Positions 1-9,153 are shown, counted from the first letter of the stretch. The stretch: 64,000 bases of DNA from Paenibacillus mesophilus (GCF_005938385.1 NZ_VCRA01000006.1:186001-250000), one strand, 5' to 3'. Numbers and translations are program-made. The notes: generated from the letters alone by a model not told the origin.

Positions 1-1080
1 ATCCAGAGCGGAACCGGTACTACGATGGATGAATTGATAGCGTCCAAAACGGAGCTCGATTTGATCATGACTACCTCCAACGCTTACCAGAGTTTGCAAG
101 ACCGCGGCTTGATCGGGGATATTACAGAGCTGGCCAAGAAGTACAAGTACGATTTTAATAAACTGGACCCGATTGTATACGAATTGACTAAAGCGTTGGA
201 ACCGGGAAAGATGGCAGGATTGCCTTTTAAAGTGAATGCCCCCGGACTTTTCTACAACAAAGATTTATTCGACAAGTTCGGCGTAGCTTATGTCAAGGAT
301 GGCATGACTTGGGACGAAGTATACGAAACCGCCAAGAAGCTGACACGCGAGGACGGGGGAATGAAATATCGGGGATTTGGCATCCGTACGACCAATTTCA
401 TCACCTTTAACCAGCTGTCGCTGCCAAGACTGGATGCCGGCTCGAAAGCGGCGTTTTTTACCGCGGAATGGAAAAGCTTTCTTGAGAACTTCATCCGCTT
501 CTCTCAGCTGCCCGGCTTCGCGCCAACGGAGAAAGGTACGGGGATCGGCGGGCCGTCGCTGGATATGTTTGTGAAGGACAGAACGCTCGCTATGCTTGTG
601 CAAATGAACTCGGATTGGCCAAGGGAAGAGCAAGGAGTCAAAATGAATTGGGACGCGGTAACGTTCCCGGAGTTCAAGTCGCGCCCGGGTGTCGGCCCTC
701 AGCCTGAAGCCGTCTATTTCGTCATGCCGAGTACGAGCAAAAAGAAGGATGCCGCCTTTTTGGCCATGGCCGCTTTGACCGACGAGGAGCTGCAGTTCCA
801 GGCTGCCAAAAGCGGCGCGGCACCTGTGCTGAAGAACACGAAGTGGCGAGAAGTTTACGGTTCGGAAGAACGGAATCTCAAAGGAAGGAACGCGGCCGCG
901 CTAGTACCGGTGAAATATGCGGCGACAAACGGGATCAACCCCTACAATGCGATCGCGGAAACGAATATCGCCGGAGCAGTGAACAGCGTCATATTAGGCA
1001 CGACCGACATGAATTCCGCACTTCGCGTGGCGGAAGAGAAAACGAATAAGACGATCGAAGAGAAACTAAAGGCGAAGTAA
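1..1080 (+). CDS. Extracellular sugar-binding protein of an ABC transporter (5' end missing)
   Basis: Family 1 solute-binding protein, normally a lipoprotein that captures an oligosaccharide outside the membrane and hands it to ABC permeases. The reading frame is open to the first base of the window, so the signal peptide and roughly the first fifth of the protein lie upstream; the first ATG inside the window is at 25. Visible family features are the YNKDLFDKFG hinge segment, the MTWDEVYETAKKL segment, and the C-terminal NSALRVAEEKTNK tail. The complete protein encoded at 53493-54827 is a clear paralogue with matching blocks (FYNKDSFDKFG, KGRNTAAVF, ALRDAEEKANK). No permease gene follows; the next gene is a dioxygenase. 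The substrate cannot be read from the sequence. Confidence 0.9.
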   Translation: MQSGTGTTMDELIASKTELDLIMTTSNAYQSLQDRGLIGDITELAKKYKYDFNKLDPIVYELTKALEPGKMAGLPFKVNAPGLFYNKDLFDKFGVAYVKDGMTWDEVYETAKKLTREDGGMKYRGFGIRTTNFITFNQLSLPRLDAGSKAAFFTAEWKSFLENFIRFSQLPGFAPTEKGTGIGGPSLDMFVKDRTLAMLVQMNSDWPREEQGVKMNWDAVTFPEFKSRPGVGPQPEAVYFVMPSTSKKKDAAFLAMAALTDEELQFQAAKSGAAPVLKNTKWREVYGSEERNLKGRNAAALVPVKYAATNGINPYNAIAETNIAGAVNSVILGTTDMNSALRVAEEKTNKTIEEKLKAK

Positions 1081-1120
1081 CCGTTCATTTCAAGAGAGAA
1101 ATTTAAAGGAGTGTTTTCGG

Positions 1121-2005
1121 ATGGAGAATATACAGCTTTCGTATCGATATGAATTTGAGCCAAGCGAGCTGCAAAACATTCGGGACTGCAAGGAAAAGCA
1201 CGGCTTTGCGATCGTCAAACAAATGCTGTCCCGCCACAATGTAGAGCGGTTAAAGGACGAAGTGCGCCGGGTAATCGGGCCTATGTTTCAAGACGACACC
1301 ACGTTGTCCATTACCGATCCGTCTTTTATCGAGAAAAGCCCGGTAATGGCCGAGCTGCTGGCCTACGAACCGCTTATGCACCTTGCAAGCTTCCTTAACG
1401 GCAATCAACCGATCACGTTGAATCGAAGCGCGGGCATCTACAAGAAACCGGGTGCGGCGGGGGATGCGGCGAGGTCGGGAGTACATGCCTGGCATACGGA
1501 TTGGGACCCGCTCGAGCATCCTTATGGGGCAAATGCCGTATTAAACAACAGCGGCGCCCCTTCTCTCTGGTTTTATTTGACGGGCAGCACCCCGCAGAAC
1601 GGCGGTCTGGCGATCGTGCCGGATTCGCATACGGACGATTGGTCCGGACCTGCCGGATTTGAATTTACACCGGGACGCAAGTCGTTTTACCCAACCGGGT
1701 CGGAGCCGGTTTCCTATTGCGGCATGGATGTTCCGGGGATGCTTCCTGTTGTAACCGAACCGGGAGACCTCGTCATATTTGCCGAGCGCACCTATCATGG
1801 CGTATATGCTCATCGAGGTTCGGAAGCCCGGTTAAGCTGCGGACTCAGCTTCCGTTCCTCGGCTCGCGAGCTAGGCCCGCGCTGGCCTGTGACCGAATCT
1901 GCGCGCCGTTTTATAGAAGTATGCTCTTGCGAGAGGAAACACCTAGTGGAAGGGTATACCGGTTTTGACGGATCGTGGCGTTCGAGCCCGACTTCGCAAG
2001 CTTGA
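1121..2005 (+). CDS. Phytanoyl-CoA dioxygenase (PhyH) family protein
   Basis: Predicted cytoplasmic non-heme Fe(II)/2-oxoglutarate dioxygenase of 294 residues, the usual size for PhyH proteins. The iron-binding HxD motif is HTD at residues 125-127; distal histidines are available at 226 (YHG) and 231 (AHRGSEAR), followed by an arginine suitable for holding 2-oxoglutarate. The ATG at 1121 has AAAGGAG upstream at suitable spacing. It starts 40 bp after the solute-binding protein gene and may be cotranscribed with it. Family members hydroxylate lipids, amino acids or secondary metabolites; the substrate here is unknown. Confidence 0.85.
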   Translation: MENIQLSYRYEFEPSELQNIRDCKEKHGFAIVKQMLSRHNVERLKDEVRRVIGPMFQDDTTLSITDPSFIEKSPVMAELLAYEPLMHLASFLNGNQPITLNRSAGIYKKPGAAGDAARSGVHAWHTDWDPLEHPYGANAVLNNSGAPSLWFYLTGSTPQNGGLAIVPDSHTDDWSGPAGFEFTPGRKSFYPTGSEPVSYCGMDVPGMLPVVTEPGDLVIFAERTYHGVYAHRGSEARLSCGLSFRSSARELGPRWPVTESARRFIEVCSCERKHLVEGYTGFDGSWRSSPTSQA

Positions 2006-2040
2006 GCCAGGAGCTGCACTTCATCTATCTGATAGCCCAG

Positions 2041-2093
2041 AAAAAGGGACGTCCCGAAAGTAGCTTTCAGCTACTGAGAGACAGCCCTTTTTT
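2041..2093. terminator. Bidirectional-looking rho-independent terminator
   Basis: A composite stem: AAAAGGG at 2042-2048 pairs with CCCTTTT at 2085-2091, with an inner AGTAGC/GCTACT hairpin at 2059-2075, followed by a T run. It lies 36 bp after the dioxygenase stop codon. Confidence 0.75.
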
Positions 2094-2105
2094 CTTCATA
2101 TGTAG

Positions 2106-2575
2106 ATGGCGATGCTCCTCACTTTGATCCGTGCAGATTCCGTAAACCGCATCGGCAAGCCGACCTTTACGGCAGCTCGCGCATTTCCAGATCGTCTACC
2201 CATGCCGAAAAGCGTCTTGTCTTTCAGGCCGGTCGGTCATGGTATCCCCACGATCCAGACGCCGATTCGTTCAGCCGGCATTCAGCCACACTACCACCCT
2301 CCCTTCCCAAGCCGGTGATTGATTCGCCAGATGTTTCTTCGGGGATTAACGCCTTACCGGAAGTTTGAGTTCCGCTATCGGACAAAATAACAGTATTTCT
2401 ACTAAACCGGAGCGAATAACGGAACTGAAAGTTCCATGTACGATGCATTTACTCTCTTTCTGAACCTATAGAGGAAATAATAGTTCCGCCCCTCTCTCCA
2501 TCAGGCCTTTCGCCTGAAGAGCGTAAACATAGAAGTGAAGATCTGCTTCGTATTCCTATTACTTCTGGGGGAGCC
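2106..2575. other. Gene-free stretch with repeated GGAAC/GTTCC blocks
   Basis: No reading frame here has a plausible start, ribosome binding site and protein-like composition. The stretch holds several GGAAC and GTTCC words in both orientations (around 2368, 2412, 2424 and 2483) and a small TCAGGC/GCCTGA hairpin at 2501-2517. This may be a decayed intergenic repeat, but only one copy is visible, so that is a guess. Confidence 0.4.
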
Positions 2576-2616
2576 CCCGTTATCCACAGAAACTAGCTTC
2601 ATATAATTTCCTATAC

Positions 2617-2647
2617 AAAAAAAAGACGACCACACAAGGCGGACGTC
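2617..2647 (-). terminator. Rho-independent terminator of the MFS gene
   Basis: Read on the minus strand, GACGTCC at 2647-2641 pairs with GGTCGTC at 2631-2625 with one mismatch, followed by eight T residues. It sits 16 bp past the stop codon of the MFS transporter gene. Confidence 0.7.
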
Positions 2648-2662
2648 CTTCTCCTTCCAGCT

Positions 2663-3934
2663 TCAGCTTGCCATTTCGCCCGGCTCGCTCTTCCCTCCGG
2701 CCGAATCGGGCGACCGCTTCAAGAGCGGGAGCATGATCACGATGCCGACGATGAACAGCGCCACCGCAATCTCGTAAATCGTGACGAGCGAGAACGCTTT
2801 TTTCAATGCTCCCGCTGTACTCATCGTTATGACCATGGCTCCCATAAACAGCGGGGTCAGCGTACCCGAGACGCGCCCTACGTAATCGGCTTCCGTATTG
2901 CGCAGAATCATCGTGTTGATTCCGATTTGGATGCAAGGCATGACGAGTCCGCTCACGAATTCCGCCGCGAGGGTCAGCCATAGGTTGGTGGACAAACCCA
3001 TTACCAATATGCCTACCGCGCTGACGGACATTCCGAGGACGAGCAGGTTTTGAGGGGCCGCCTTTCTGGCCAGTGCCATGACAAGCCCGCCGCCGATAAT
3101 CATGGCGATTCCGTTCGCCGCCATCAGCCATTGAAACTGCTCCTTCGGCAAGCCCAGCCGTTCGGTGACGAGAAACACCGCGAGCGGCTGAGTCAACCCG
3201 AGCGCGAGTCCGGCTGCCGCGAAGCATCCGCCGAGAGAAGTCAGCGAGCGGCTTCTCAGCACATAGCGGATCCCGTCCTTCATTTCCTGCCACACCGTAG
3301 TCTTCTCCTTGCGCGTATCCTCACGCCGGTCCGGCGGAAGCATGACGAGCACGACTGCCGACAATATAAAGGCGATGCCCATAATCGCGATCGAAGTATT
3401 AATGCCGAAATGCTGGTAAACGAACGTCCCGATAACCGGGCCCAGTATCATAAACAAGGCAAACAGCGTCTGATACACCGACATCCCCATCTGCATCAGT
3501 TCGTCCGATACGTGCAGCTTGAACAGCTTCATCCCCGAAGGCTGGGAAAACTGCGATAAGATCGACGAGACGAGCGTCGCGAAGAAGATCACTTTCCAGC
3601 TGCCCAGCATAAGCGTCAGCAGCACGACGAAGATCGAAGCGGCGCTGAGCAAATCGCACCATACCATCGTCAGCTTCGGCCGCCAGCGGTCGGCGAACGT
3701 CCCTCCTATAAAGGAGAACAGAAAAATCGGAGCGAATTCGGCCACCGAAATAAGCGATACGGCAACCGGATCTTCATTCGTTTGTTCCATCACATAAAGT
3801 AAAATCGAGTAATTGCGTACCCATATGCCGATCTGTAAAAACAAAGCCGACATGAGGATAGTACGGACGACCCGATTGCGGAATATATCCGCCATCGTAG
3901 TTTTTGGTACCGAAGTTGTCATCATATCCCCCAT
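2663..3934 (-). CDS. MFS transporter, probable drug or siderophore exporter
   Basis: About 420 residues with twelve hydrophobic segments, the size and layout of the major facilitator superfamily. The loop GGTFADRWRPK after the second helix is the MFS motif A variant seen in the macrolide/enterobactin exporter-like branch. The long hydrophilic central loop (RREDTRKEKTTVWQEMKDG) separates the two halves. The start is uncertain: the first ATG at 3934 has no good ribosome binding site, while GGGGG within codons 2-3 stands just before two ATGs at 3925 and 3922, the latter at workable spacing. The gene is monocistronic and faces a long gene-free region. Substrate unknown. Confidence 0.85.
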   Translation of the reverse strand: MGDMMTTSVPKTTMADIFRNRVVRTILMSALFLQIGIWVRNYSILLYVMEQTNEDPVAVSLISVAEFAPIFLFSFIGGTFADRWRPKLTMVWCDLLSAASIFVVLLTLMLGSWKVIFFATLVSSILSQFSQPSGMKLFKLHVSDELMQMGMSVYQTLFALFMILGPVIGTFVYQHFGINTSIAIMGIAFILSAVVLVMLPPDRREDTRKEKTTVWQEMKDGIRYVLRSRSLTSLGGCFAAAGLALGLTQPLAVFLVTERLGLPKEQFQWLMAANGIAMIIGGGLVMALARKAAPQNLLVLGMSVSAVGILVMGLSTNLWLTLAAEFVSGLVMPCIQIGINTMILRNTEADYVGRVSGTLTPLFMGAMVITMSTAGALKKAFSLVTIYEIAVALFIVGIVIMLPLLKRSPDSAGGKSEPGEMAS

Positions 3935-4886
3935 TTCGCGTAGATCCGTCTATGCGGAAAGTCACACTTTCCAGCATACCCGATCATTTCCGTATTGCGC
4001 AAATGAAGGTTCCGTTAAAATCAATTTATATGAAACGTCATAACCGACGTCGTTCGATCTCGTCATATACATGCTCTATAAGACTAGAAGCCTCTTACTA
4101 GCCCCCTCTATACCGTGGTTAGTTCCATGCTAATCGTTTATCGTTTCATTCGCCCTCCTATCCAGCCTTTACTGTTTCCGATTTTGGGGCTTCTGCCTCG
4201 GGATATGACTTAATTCCCATCTGCACCAGAATGACCCGAATATCAAGAAGCGCTTTACCCCCTGCTTCCCTCATTCCAAATAATCCCTCCATTCCCACGG
4301 CAAAAATTACCATGCATTAGTTATCGCATGAACCCGGTGTAAATACTGTAAAACCATGTCGAAGTCCAGTTTAAATTTTCATATAAAATTCCACTAAGAA
4401 TTCATTAAATTTTGCGCTCCAAGCCCCATAGGATCGGAAATCGGAGGCGGGCGGAACTAGCGCCGCCAGATCGAATTACAACTAAAGAACTAGGATCATA
4501 GGGGGATATTTGTCTAATAGTAGCGGTTTCGCTCGTATTGCCTTCCTGGCGGCACCCGTATTCGACAACCCGTTCCGAATTGGAAATTCTCCACTTTCCA
4601 AGATCCAACGCAAAACGCAGGAATCACTCGATCCATGTCGAATATTCCCATTGTTGAAGATTCTTCAATATGCCGGAAACACCTCTGCACAGCGGGTGTC
4701 AAGATCGCCGACCGGTCCCTCGGAGTATTCGGATTCGACATTCCCGGTTTCCGTTACTGTCGAACTATTTTTTTGCAGGCCGAAATACATTGTCGGAAAA
4801 TAGGCCCGGACCGTCGTAACTTGCACAGTCATGGAAGTTTTTTCCTATTTCTTATATTATTGAGGAAGAAGAGAGGGAGGATGGCC
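3935..4886. other. Long intergenic region between MFS and SDR genes
   Basis: About 950 bases without a convincing gene. Open frames in 4405-4886 lack ribosome binding sites and family resemblance; the frame of the SDR gene is open upstream to 4635, but the only good start is at 4887. The stretch contains CTATAAGAC at 4076-4084, a word shared with the ECF-type promoters near 39.4 and 41.2 kb, but without a matching -35 element. Confidence 0.4.
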
Positions 4887-5732
4887 ATGTCTCGTAAAAC
4901 AGTGCTCGTAACCGGCGCCAATTCCGGAATGGGGCTTGCTGCCGCAACCGAGCTGGCGCGCCGGGGATATCGCGTCGTCATGGCATGCCGAAGCTTGGAG
5001 CGCGGCGAAGCGGCCCGCCGGGTAGCGATACGCCAAAGCGGAGCGGCGGATATCGAATTGATGCTTTGCGATCTAGGCTCGCTGCGCGGCGTCCGGCAAT
5101 TTGCGGAGCAATTTCTCGCCCGGCACGACGCGCTTGACGTGCTGATCAATAACGCGGGAGTCATCACGATCAAGCGGCATACGACATCGGACAACTTCGA
5201 AGCGATGATGGGCGTCAACCATCTGGGCCATTTTCTGCTCACGAGTTTGCTTTTGCCGGCCATCCAACGTTCGCCGCAAGGTCGTATCGTCGTCGTGTCC
5301 TCCGGGGCTCACAAGGCCGGGAGAATTCATTTCGAAGACCCCCATCTTACGCGAGGGTTCAATGCGGTCAAAGGATACGCCCAATCGAAGCTCGCCAATG
5401 TGCTGTTCGTGCGCGAGCTGGCCGAGCGGCTGAGGGGCGGAGGCGGGACCGTGACGGTCAATGCGGTTCATCCGGGAGCCGTCGCCACCGATTTCGGTGT
5501 GGACCGCCGAACCGGATTCGGCCGGTCGGTTTACAGGCTGCTCCGTCCTTTTTTCCGGACCCCCGCCGAAGGTGCCGCGACCGCCGTATACTTGGCTACC
5601 GCGAACGAAGTCGCCGGAGTGACCGGGCAATATTTCTACGACAATAAGCCGGCTCCCGTATCGGCACTCGCCCAAGATGCCGTAACTGCCAAAAGGCTGT
5701 GGGAATGGAGCGAGCGCGAGGTCGGCCTTTAG
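4887..5732 (+). CDS. Short-chain dehydrogenase/reductase (retinol dehydrogenase-like)
   Basis: A 281-residue NAD(P)-dependent oxidoreductase with a Rossmann fold. Visible motifs are the cofactor loop TGANSGMG, the structural NNAG, the catalytic serine in VVSSGAH, and the catalytic YAQSK. The acidic/basic context CRSLERGEAARR after the second strand favours NADP. GGGAGG lies directly before an ATG at 4881, leaving no spacer, so the second ATG at 4887 with a 6-base spacer is the better start. It stands alone and converges on the NAD-salvage operon. The substrate is not deducible. Confidence 0.88.
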   Translation: MSRKTVLVTGANSGMGLAAATELARRGYRVVMACRSLERGEAARRVAIRQSGAADIELMLCDLGSLRGVRQFAEQFLARHDALDVLINNAGVITIKRHTTSDNFEAMMGVNHLGHFLLTSLLLPAIQRSPQGRIVVVSSGAHKAGRIHFEDPHLTRGFNAVKGYAQSKLANVLFVRELAERLRGGGGTVTVNAVHPGAVATDFGVDRRTGFGRSVYRLLRPFFRTPAEGAATAVYLATANEVAGVTGQYFYDNKPAPVSALAQDAVTAKRLWEWSEREVGL

Positions 5733-5744
5733 GCCGAGACGAAT

Positions 5745-5772
5745 GACGGGACCCTGGGTACAGGGTCCCGTC
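5745..5772. terminator. Perfect 12-bp hairpin between convergent genes
   Basis: GACGGGACCCTG (5745-5756) and CAGGGTCCCGTC (5761-5772) form a perfect stem with a GGTA loop. There is no T tract on either side, so termination is inferred from its place between the SDR and pncB stop codons. Confidence 0.55.
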
Positions 5773-5800
5773 GACGCGTCGCTGAACGAACGCATTCGCG

Positions 5801-7249
5801 CTATGCTTTGCTTGTATGGCGATGAAGCAGGTTCATTTTCAATTCCCAGGCAGCTACGCTCAAATCGACCGGATACGTCTCCGGATTCAGCTTGCGCAGA
5901 TGCTCCGGCCAGAACAGCTCCAGCTGCTTCGCGTGATGGTTGCGGATCTCGGCAAGCGTCGGCAGCTCCCGGACAAGCTCCCCACCTGCAAAAACAGGCT
6001 CCAGCAGCGGAATCGCGTCATAATCTTCCACATACTTGTGAATGTACGGATGGACCGGATCGAACAGCTTGATCCGTTTCCCCTGCGTTACGTCCTGTTC
6101 GCCGTGCAGCACGATATAATCGGCTTCGGCTTTGCCCGTCTGCCGGTTGATGATACGGTATACTTGCTTCAATCCCGGCGTAGTTACTTTCTCCGGGTTG
6201 CCGGATATTTTGATAACCGGAACGTATTCCCCGTCCTTTTCCCGTGCGACGAGCTTGTATACGCCGCCGAGGGCCGGCTCGCTGCCCCCCGTGATCAGTT
6301 GCGTGCCGACGCCCCACGTATCGATCTTCGCGGCTTGCGCCTTCAGGTTGAAGATGAGCGTTTCGTCGAGATCGTTGGAGGCGACAATTTTCACATACGG
6401 CAGTCCGGCAGCATCCAGCATTTCCCGCGCCCGCTTGGACAAGTAGGCGAGATCGCCGCTGTCGAGCCGGATCGCATTCATCCGTTTCCCCCGCTCCTCC
6501 AGCTTCTTCGCCGTGCGGATCGCGCTCGGAACGCCGCTCGCGAGCGTGTCGTACGTATCGACCAGCAGCGTTACTTGATCCGGCAGCGCCTCCGCGAACC
6601 GGTCGAACGCCTCCTGCTCCGTATCATGCCCCTGTACCCACGCATGGGCATGCGTTCCTTTCGTCGGAATGCCGAACTTCATCCCCGCGAGCAAGTTGGA
6701 CGTAGCATCGAAGCCGGCGATGTAAGCCGCTCTCGCTCCCCACACCGCCGCGTCGGCTTCCTGCGCCCGCCGTGACCCGAACTCGAGCAGCACGTCGCCT
6801 TCGGCTACCCGCTTGATCCGGGCCGCTTTCGTCGCGATCAGCGTCTGGTAGTTCATGAAGTTGAGCAGCGCCGTCTCGATCAGCTGCACTTCGAATATGC
6901 GCCCTTCCACGCGGATAAGCGGCTCGTTCGGAAACACGATCGTGCCTTCGGGTACCGCGTACACATCCCCGGCAAACCGGAACCGGCACAGCTCCTCCAG
7001 AAATTCGGGCTTATATTGTTCCTCCTGCTCGCTCAGGTATGCAATCTCGGCATCTCCGAACGCCAGGCTCCGGATATAGTCCGCGATCCGCTCCAAGCCG
7101 GCGAATACCGCATAGCCGTTGCCGAAAGGCAGCTTGCGGAAGTAGACGTCGAATACCGCCCTTTCGTTCTGCGTCCCGTTCACCCAATGCGCGTACATCA
7201 TATTGATCTGGTATTTATCCGTATGCAGCGTCAAATTGCCGTCAGCCAT
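5801..7249 (-). CDS. pncB: Nicotinate phosphoribosyltransferase
   Basis: Joins nicotinate to PRPP to form nicotinate mononucleotide, the committed step of the Preiss-Handler NAD salvage route, in the cytoplasm. The 482-residue length is typical of the Gram-positive type. The N-terminus (TLHTDKYQINMMYAHW) and the segments FGSRRAQ, GTHAHAWVQ and SGDLAYLSK are characteristic of the family. It is the last gene of a three-gene operon, 17 bp after the nicotinamidase gene that supplies its substrate, and is presumably controlled by the NrtR-like regulator at the head of the operon. Confidence 0.96.
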   Translation of the reverse strand: MADGNLTLHTDKYQINMMYAHWVNGTQNERAVFDVYFRKLPFGNGYAVFAGLERIADYIRSLAFGDAEIAYLSEQEEQYKPEFLEELCRFRFAGDVYAVPEGTIVFPNEPLIRVEGRIFEVQLIETALLNFMNYQTLIATKAARIKRVAEGDVLLEFGSRRAQEADAAVWGARAAYIAGFDATSNLLAGMKFGIPTKGTHAHAWVQGHDTEQEAFDRFAEALPDQVTLLVDTYDTLASGVPSAIRTAKKLEERGKRMNAIRLDSGDLAYLSKRAREMLDAAGLPYVKIVASNDLDETLIFNLKAQAAKIDTWGVGTQLITGGSEPALGGVYKLVAREKDGEYVPVIKISGNPEKVTTPGLKQVYRIINRQTGKAEADYIVLHGEQDVTQGKRIKLFDPVHPYIHKYVEDYDAIPLLEPVFAGGELVRELPTLAEIRNHHAKQLELFWPEHLRKLNPETYPVDLSVAAWELKMNLLHRHTSKA

Positions 7250-7266
7250 CGCTTTTCATCCTTTCT

Positions 7267-7824
7267 TCAAACGCGTACCGGTTGCCCTCCGCTCAACAGC
7301 TGGGCGCCAAGCGAGTTTTGGAAATGTCCCAACGCCCAATCATGTCCGGGAGGATTGAACGTCGCCACCGCATCCGTATGCAAGGCGATCCGGAATCCTT
7401 TGTTATAAGCGTCCACCGCCGTATGCAGCACGCAAATGTCGGTGCAGACTCCGACCAGGTGCACCTCGCCGATTCCCCGCTCCCTGAGCCGCAGCTCCAG
7501 ATCGGTTCCGCAGAAGGCGCTGTACCGGGTCTTATCCATCCAGTAAATCCGCTCCCGCTCCCGCCGGTAAGCTTCATCCAGCTTGCCGTACAAGCTCCGT
7601 CCGTCCGTTCCGCGTATGTTGTGCGGAGGGAACAGGCCGTACTCCGGGTGGTGCGCATCGTTCTCCTCATGCAGATCGACGGCCATGACGACCCAATCTC
7701 CCTGTGCCGCGAACGATTCCGTCAGCTCGGCGATGCGCGTCTCGATGTCGATCGCCGGCTGTCCGCATGGCAGCTTCCCGACTACAAAATCGACGGTATA
7801 ATCGATTACGATCAATGCTTTCAT
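7267..7824 (-). CDS. pncA: Nicotinamidase (isochorismatase-fold cysteine hydrolase)
   Basis: Deamidates nicotinamide to nicotinate, feeding the phosphoribosyltransferase encoded next. The 185-residue protein has the family triad: Asp8 in VIDYTVDF, Lys98 in WMDKTRYSAF, and Cys131 in GVCTDICVLHTA. The metal-site cluster DLHEENDAHH (residues 50-59) is characteristic of nicotinamidases rather than other isochorismatase-like hydrolases. It lies between the regulator (21-bp gap) and pncB (17-bp gap), which strongly supports the assignment. Confidence 0.93.
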   Translation of the reverse strand: MKALIVIDYTVDFVVGKLPCGQPAIDIETRIAELTESFAAQGDWVVMAVDLHEENDAHHPEYGLFPPHNIRGTDGRSLYGKLDEAYRRERERIYWMDKTRYSAFCGTDLELRLRERGIGEVHLVGVCTDICVLHTAVDAYNKGFRIALHTDAVATFNPPGHDWALGHFQNSLGAQLLSGGQPVRV

Positions 7825-7845
7825 CGTTATAACCTCCCCAATCGT

Positions 7846-8628
7846 TTAGCCGTATATCGACAGCTTGGGCACATAATCCGTAAACCGGTACAGCTGGGCC
7901 GACCGCTGGGAGTAGCGGTTCGACATTTTCCGCTCGCCCCTTTCGTCCGCTGCCTCCTCCAGAATGCCTTGCCTGCTGCGGGTGGACGTAATTTTGCGTA
8001 TAAAGTTCTGCTCCTCGAAGTCCGGCACTACCGTCCTTATCACCTGATACAGCTCGCCGAGCGTAAACTCGTCGGGCAGAAACTGCTTCGCGATCGTCGT
8101 CGTCATCATGCTCTCGCGAATTTTGTCCAGTGCATCGCGCAGGATACGGCTATGATCGAACGCAAGCTTCTGCTCCAACGCCTCCCTTATCGGGAACAAC
8201 CGCACGTCGGCCGCGTCATCCCGAGCCTCCCGGTCAGCCAAATACCGCTCATGCACGAGAGCGAAGAAAGCGTGGGAGATGATCCATCCCCGCGGATCGC
8301 GCCCCGGCTCGCTGTATACGTTGAAATATTCGAGGTGAACGTCCGCCACCCCGGTTTCCTCCATCAGCTCCCGTCTCGCGCAGTCGTACATGCTCTCCTC
8401 CTCGCCGCAAAAACCGCCGGGCAGCGCCCACTGTCCTTCGAACGGCCAGTTTTTCCGCTTGATCAGCAGCACCTGGAGCTCGCGCTCGGGCAAAGCCTTC
8501 TTGCCGGCCGCCCTCTCGCGGGTGGTAATCGTGAAGATGACTATATCGCTGGGCGCCCCATCGGGCGTCCGGTATTTGGCCGCCGAGTAATTGGACGCGT
8601 TCTCGATTTCGTTCGGTTCGTTTTCCAT
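7846..8628 (-). CDS. nrtR: NrtR-like Nudix-domain transcriptional regulator of NAD metabolism
   Basis: A 260-residue protein with an N-terminal Nudix domain and a C-terminal winged-helix region (about residues 160-250), the architecture of NrtR repressors, which sense ADP-ribose or related nucleotides. The Nudix box is complete at residues 72-94 (G72, E78, R86, E87, E90, E91, G93), so hydrolase activity, for example on ADP-ribose, may be retained, whereas many NrtR proteins have degenerate boxes. AAGGAGG stands before the ATG. It heads the pncA-pncB operon, and a large palindrome covers its promoter, which fits autoregulation. A plain Nudix hydrolase is the alternative, less likely given context. 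Confidence 0.85.
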   Translation of the reverse strand: MENEPNEIENASNYSAAKYRTPDGAPSDIVIFTITTRERAAGKKALPERELQVLLIKRKNWPFEGQWALPGGFCGEEESMYDCARRELMEETGVADVHLEYFNVYSEPGRDPRGWIISHAFFALVHERYLADREARDDAADVRLFPIREALEQKLAFDHSRILRDALDKIRESMMTTTIAKQFLPDEFTLGELYQVIRTVVPDFEEQNFIRKITSTRSRQGILEEAADERGERKMSNRYSQRSAQLYRFTDYVPKLSIYG

Positions 8629-8637
8629 GGCGCCTCC

Positions 8638-8680
8638 TTCATATATGTCATTTTGATAATATCATAATGACATATATGAA
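8638..8680 (-). promoter_or_regulatory. 43-bp palindromic operator overlapping the nrtR-pncA-pncB promoter
   Basis: Two 21-bp arms (8638-8658 and 8660-8680) are complementary at 20 of 21 positions around a single central base; the core half-site reads TGTCATTTTGATA. Read on the minus strand, a perfect -35 TTGACA (8692-8687) is followed after 17 bases by a -10-like CATTAT (8669-8664) inside the palindrome. The inner end of the palindrome abuts the nrtR ribosome binding site. A bound dimer or pair of dimers would block the promoter. Confidence 0.85.
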
Positions 8681-8695
8681 CTTGTTTGTCAATAC

Positions 8696-8736
8696 AAAAA
8701 AAGCCGTCCCGGAGGAAGCTCCCCCGAAACAGCCGT
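8696..8736 (-). terminator. Terminator of the 8755-9153 lipoprotein gene
   Basis: On the minus strand GTTTCGGGGG pairs with CCTCCGGGAC (with G-U pairs), followed by GGC and a run of seven T. It separates the lipoprotein gene from the NAD operon promoter. Confidence 0.75.
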
Positions 8737-8754
8737 TCCTGCGGACATCGGATA

Positions 8755-9153
8755 TTACTTGGACGGAGCGCCGGCGCCGCCATCCAGAATTACGACTTCC
8801 TTCGCTTCCGCCTGTACCGGATAAGACTCCTGGACCGGTCCCGTGAATACGATCTCCACCCGCTGGCCGGATTTCAAGTCGCTTACGGACGCCTTTTTCT
8901 TCTTCCCGTCCGCCATCGCGTACATTTTCGCGCCTTTCGGAACTCTCACGCTCGCTTTGTCGTACTGGGTGTCGCTTTTCTTGGTTCCTTCCACGAGGAT
9001 CAGCCTGCCTTCCCCCTCCTGGTAATCGCCTACCGCTATAACAGCACCCCTTATGGACACTCCTTGATCTTTGCCGTTTCCGCCGCCGTCTCCGCAGCCT
9101 TGAACCATGAGCAAGCTCCCGAGCAGCACAATGGCAGCCGCTAACGTTTTCAT
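8755..9153 (-). CDS. Small lipoprotein, DUF3221 (YobA)-like
   Basis: 132 residues with a short signal peptide ending in the lipobox LMVQGC, so the mature protein is lipid-anchored at Cys20. The mature part is a compact beta-rich domain (GAVIAVGDYQEGEGRLILVEG ... SVRVPKGAKMY ... LKSGQRVEIVFTG) resembling the DUF3221/YobA-type OB-like fold, which has no known function. AAGGAGG precedes the ATG. It is a single-gene unit divergent from the deoxynucleotidase gene. Confidence 0.75.
   Translation of the reverse strand: MKTLAAAIVLLGSLLMVQGCGDGGGNGKDQGVSIRGAVIAVGDYQEGEGRLILVEGTKKSDTQYDKASVRVPKGAKMYAMADGKKKKASVSDLKSGQRVEIVFTGPVQESYPVQAEAKEVVILDGGAGAPSK

Noticed and set aside
2580..2588. Perfect DnaA-box sequence TTATCCACA
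   Set aside because: A single copy in an intergenic region with no cluster and no dnaA, dnaN or gidA genes nearby; most likely chance.
4076..4084. CTATAAGAC, the -10-like word of the ECF promoters, upstream of the MFS gene
   Set aside because: No GxAAC element at the proper distance.
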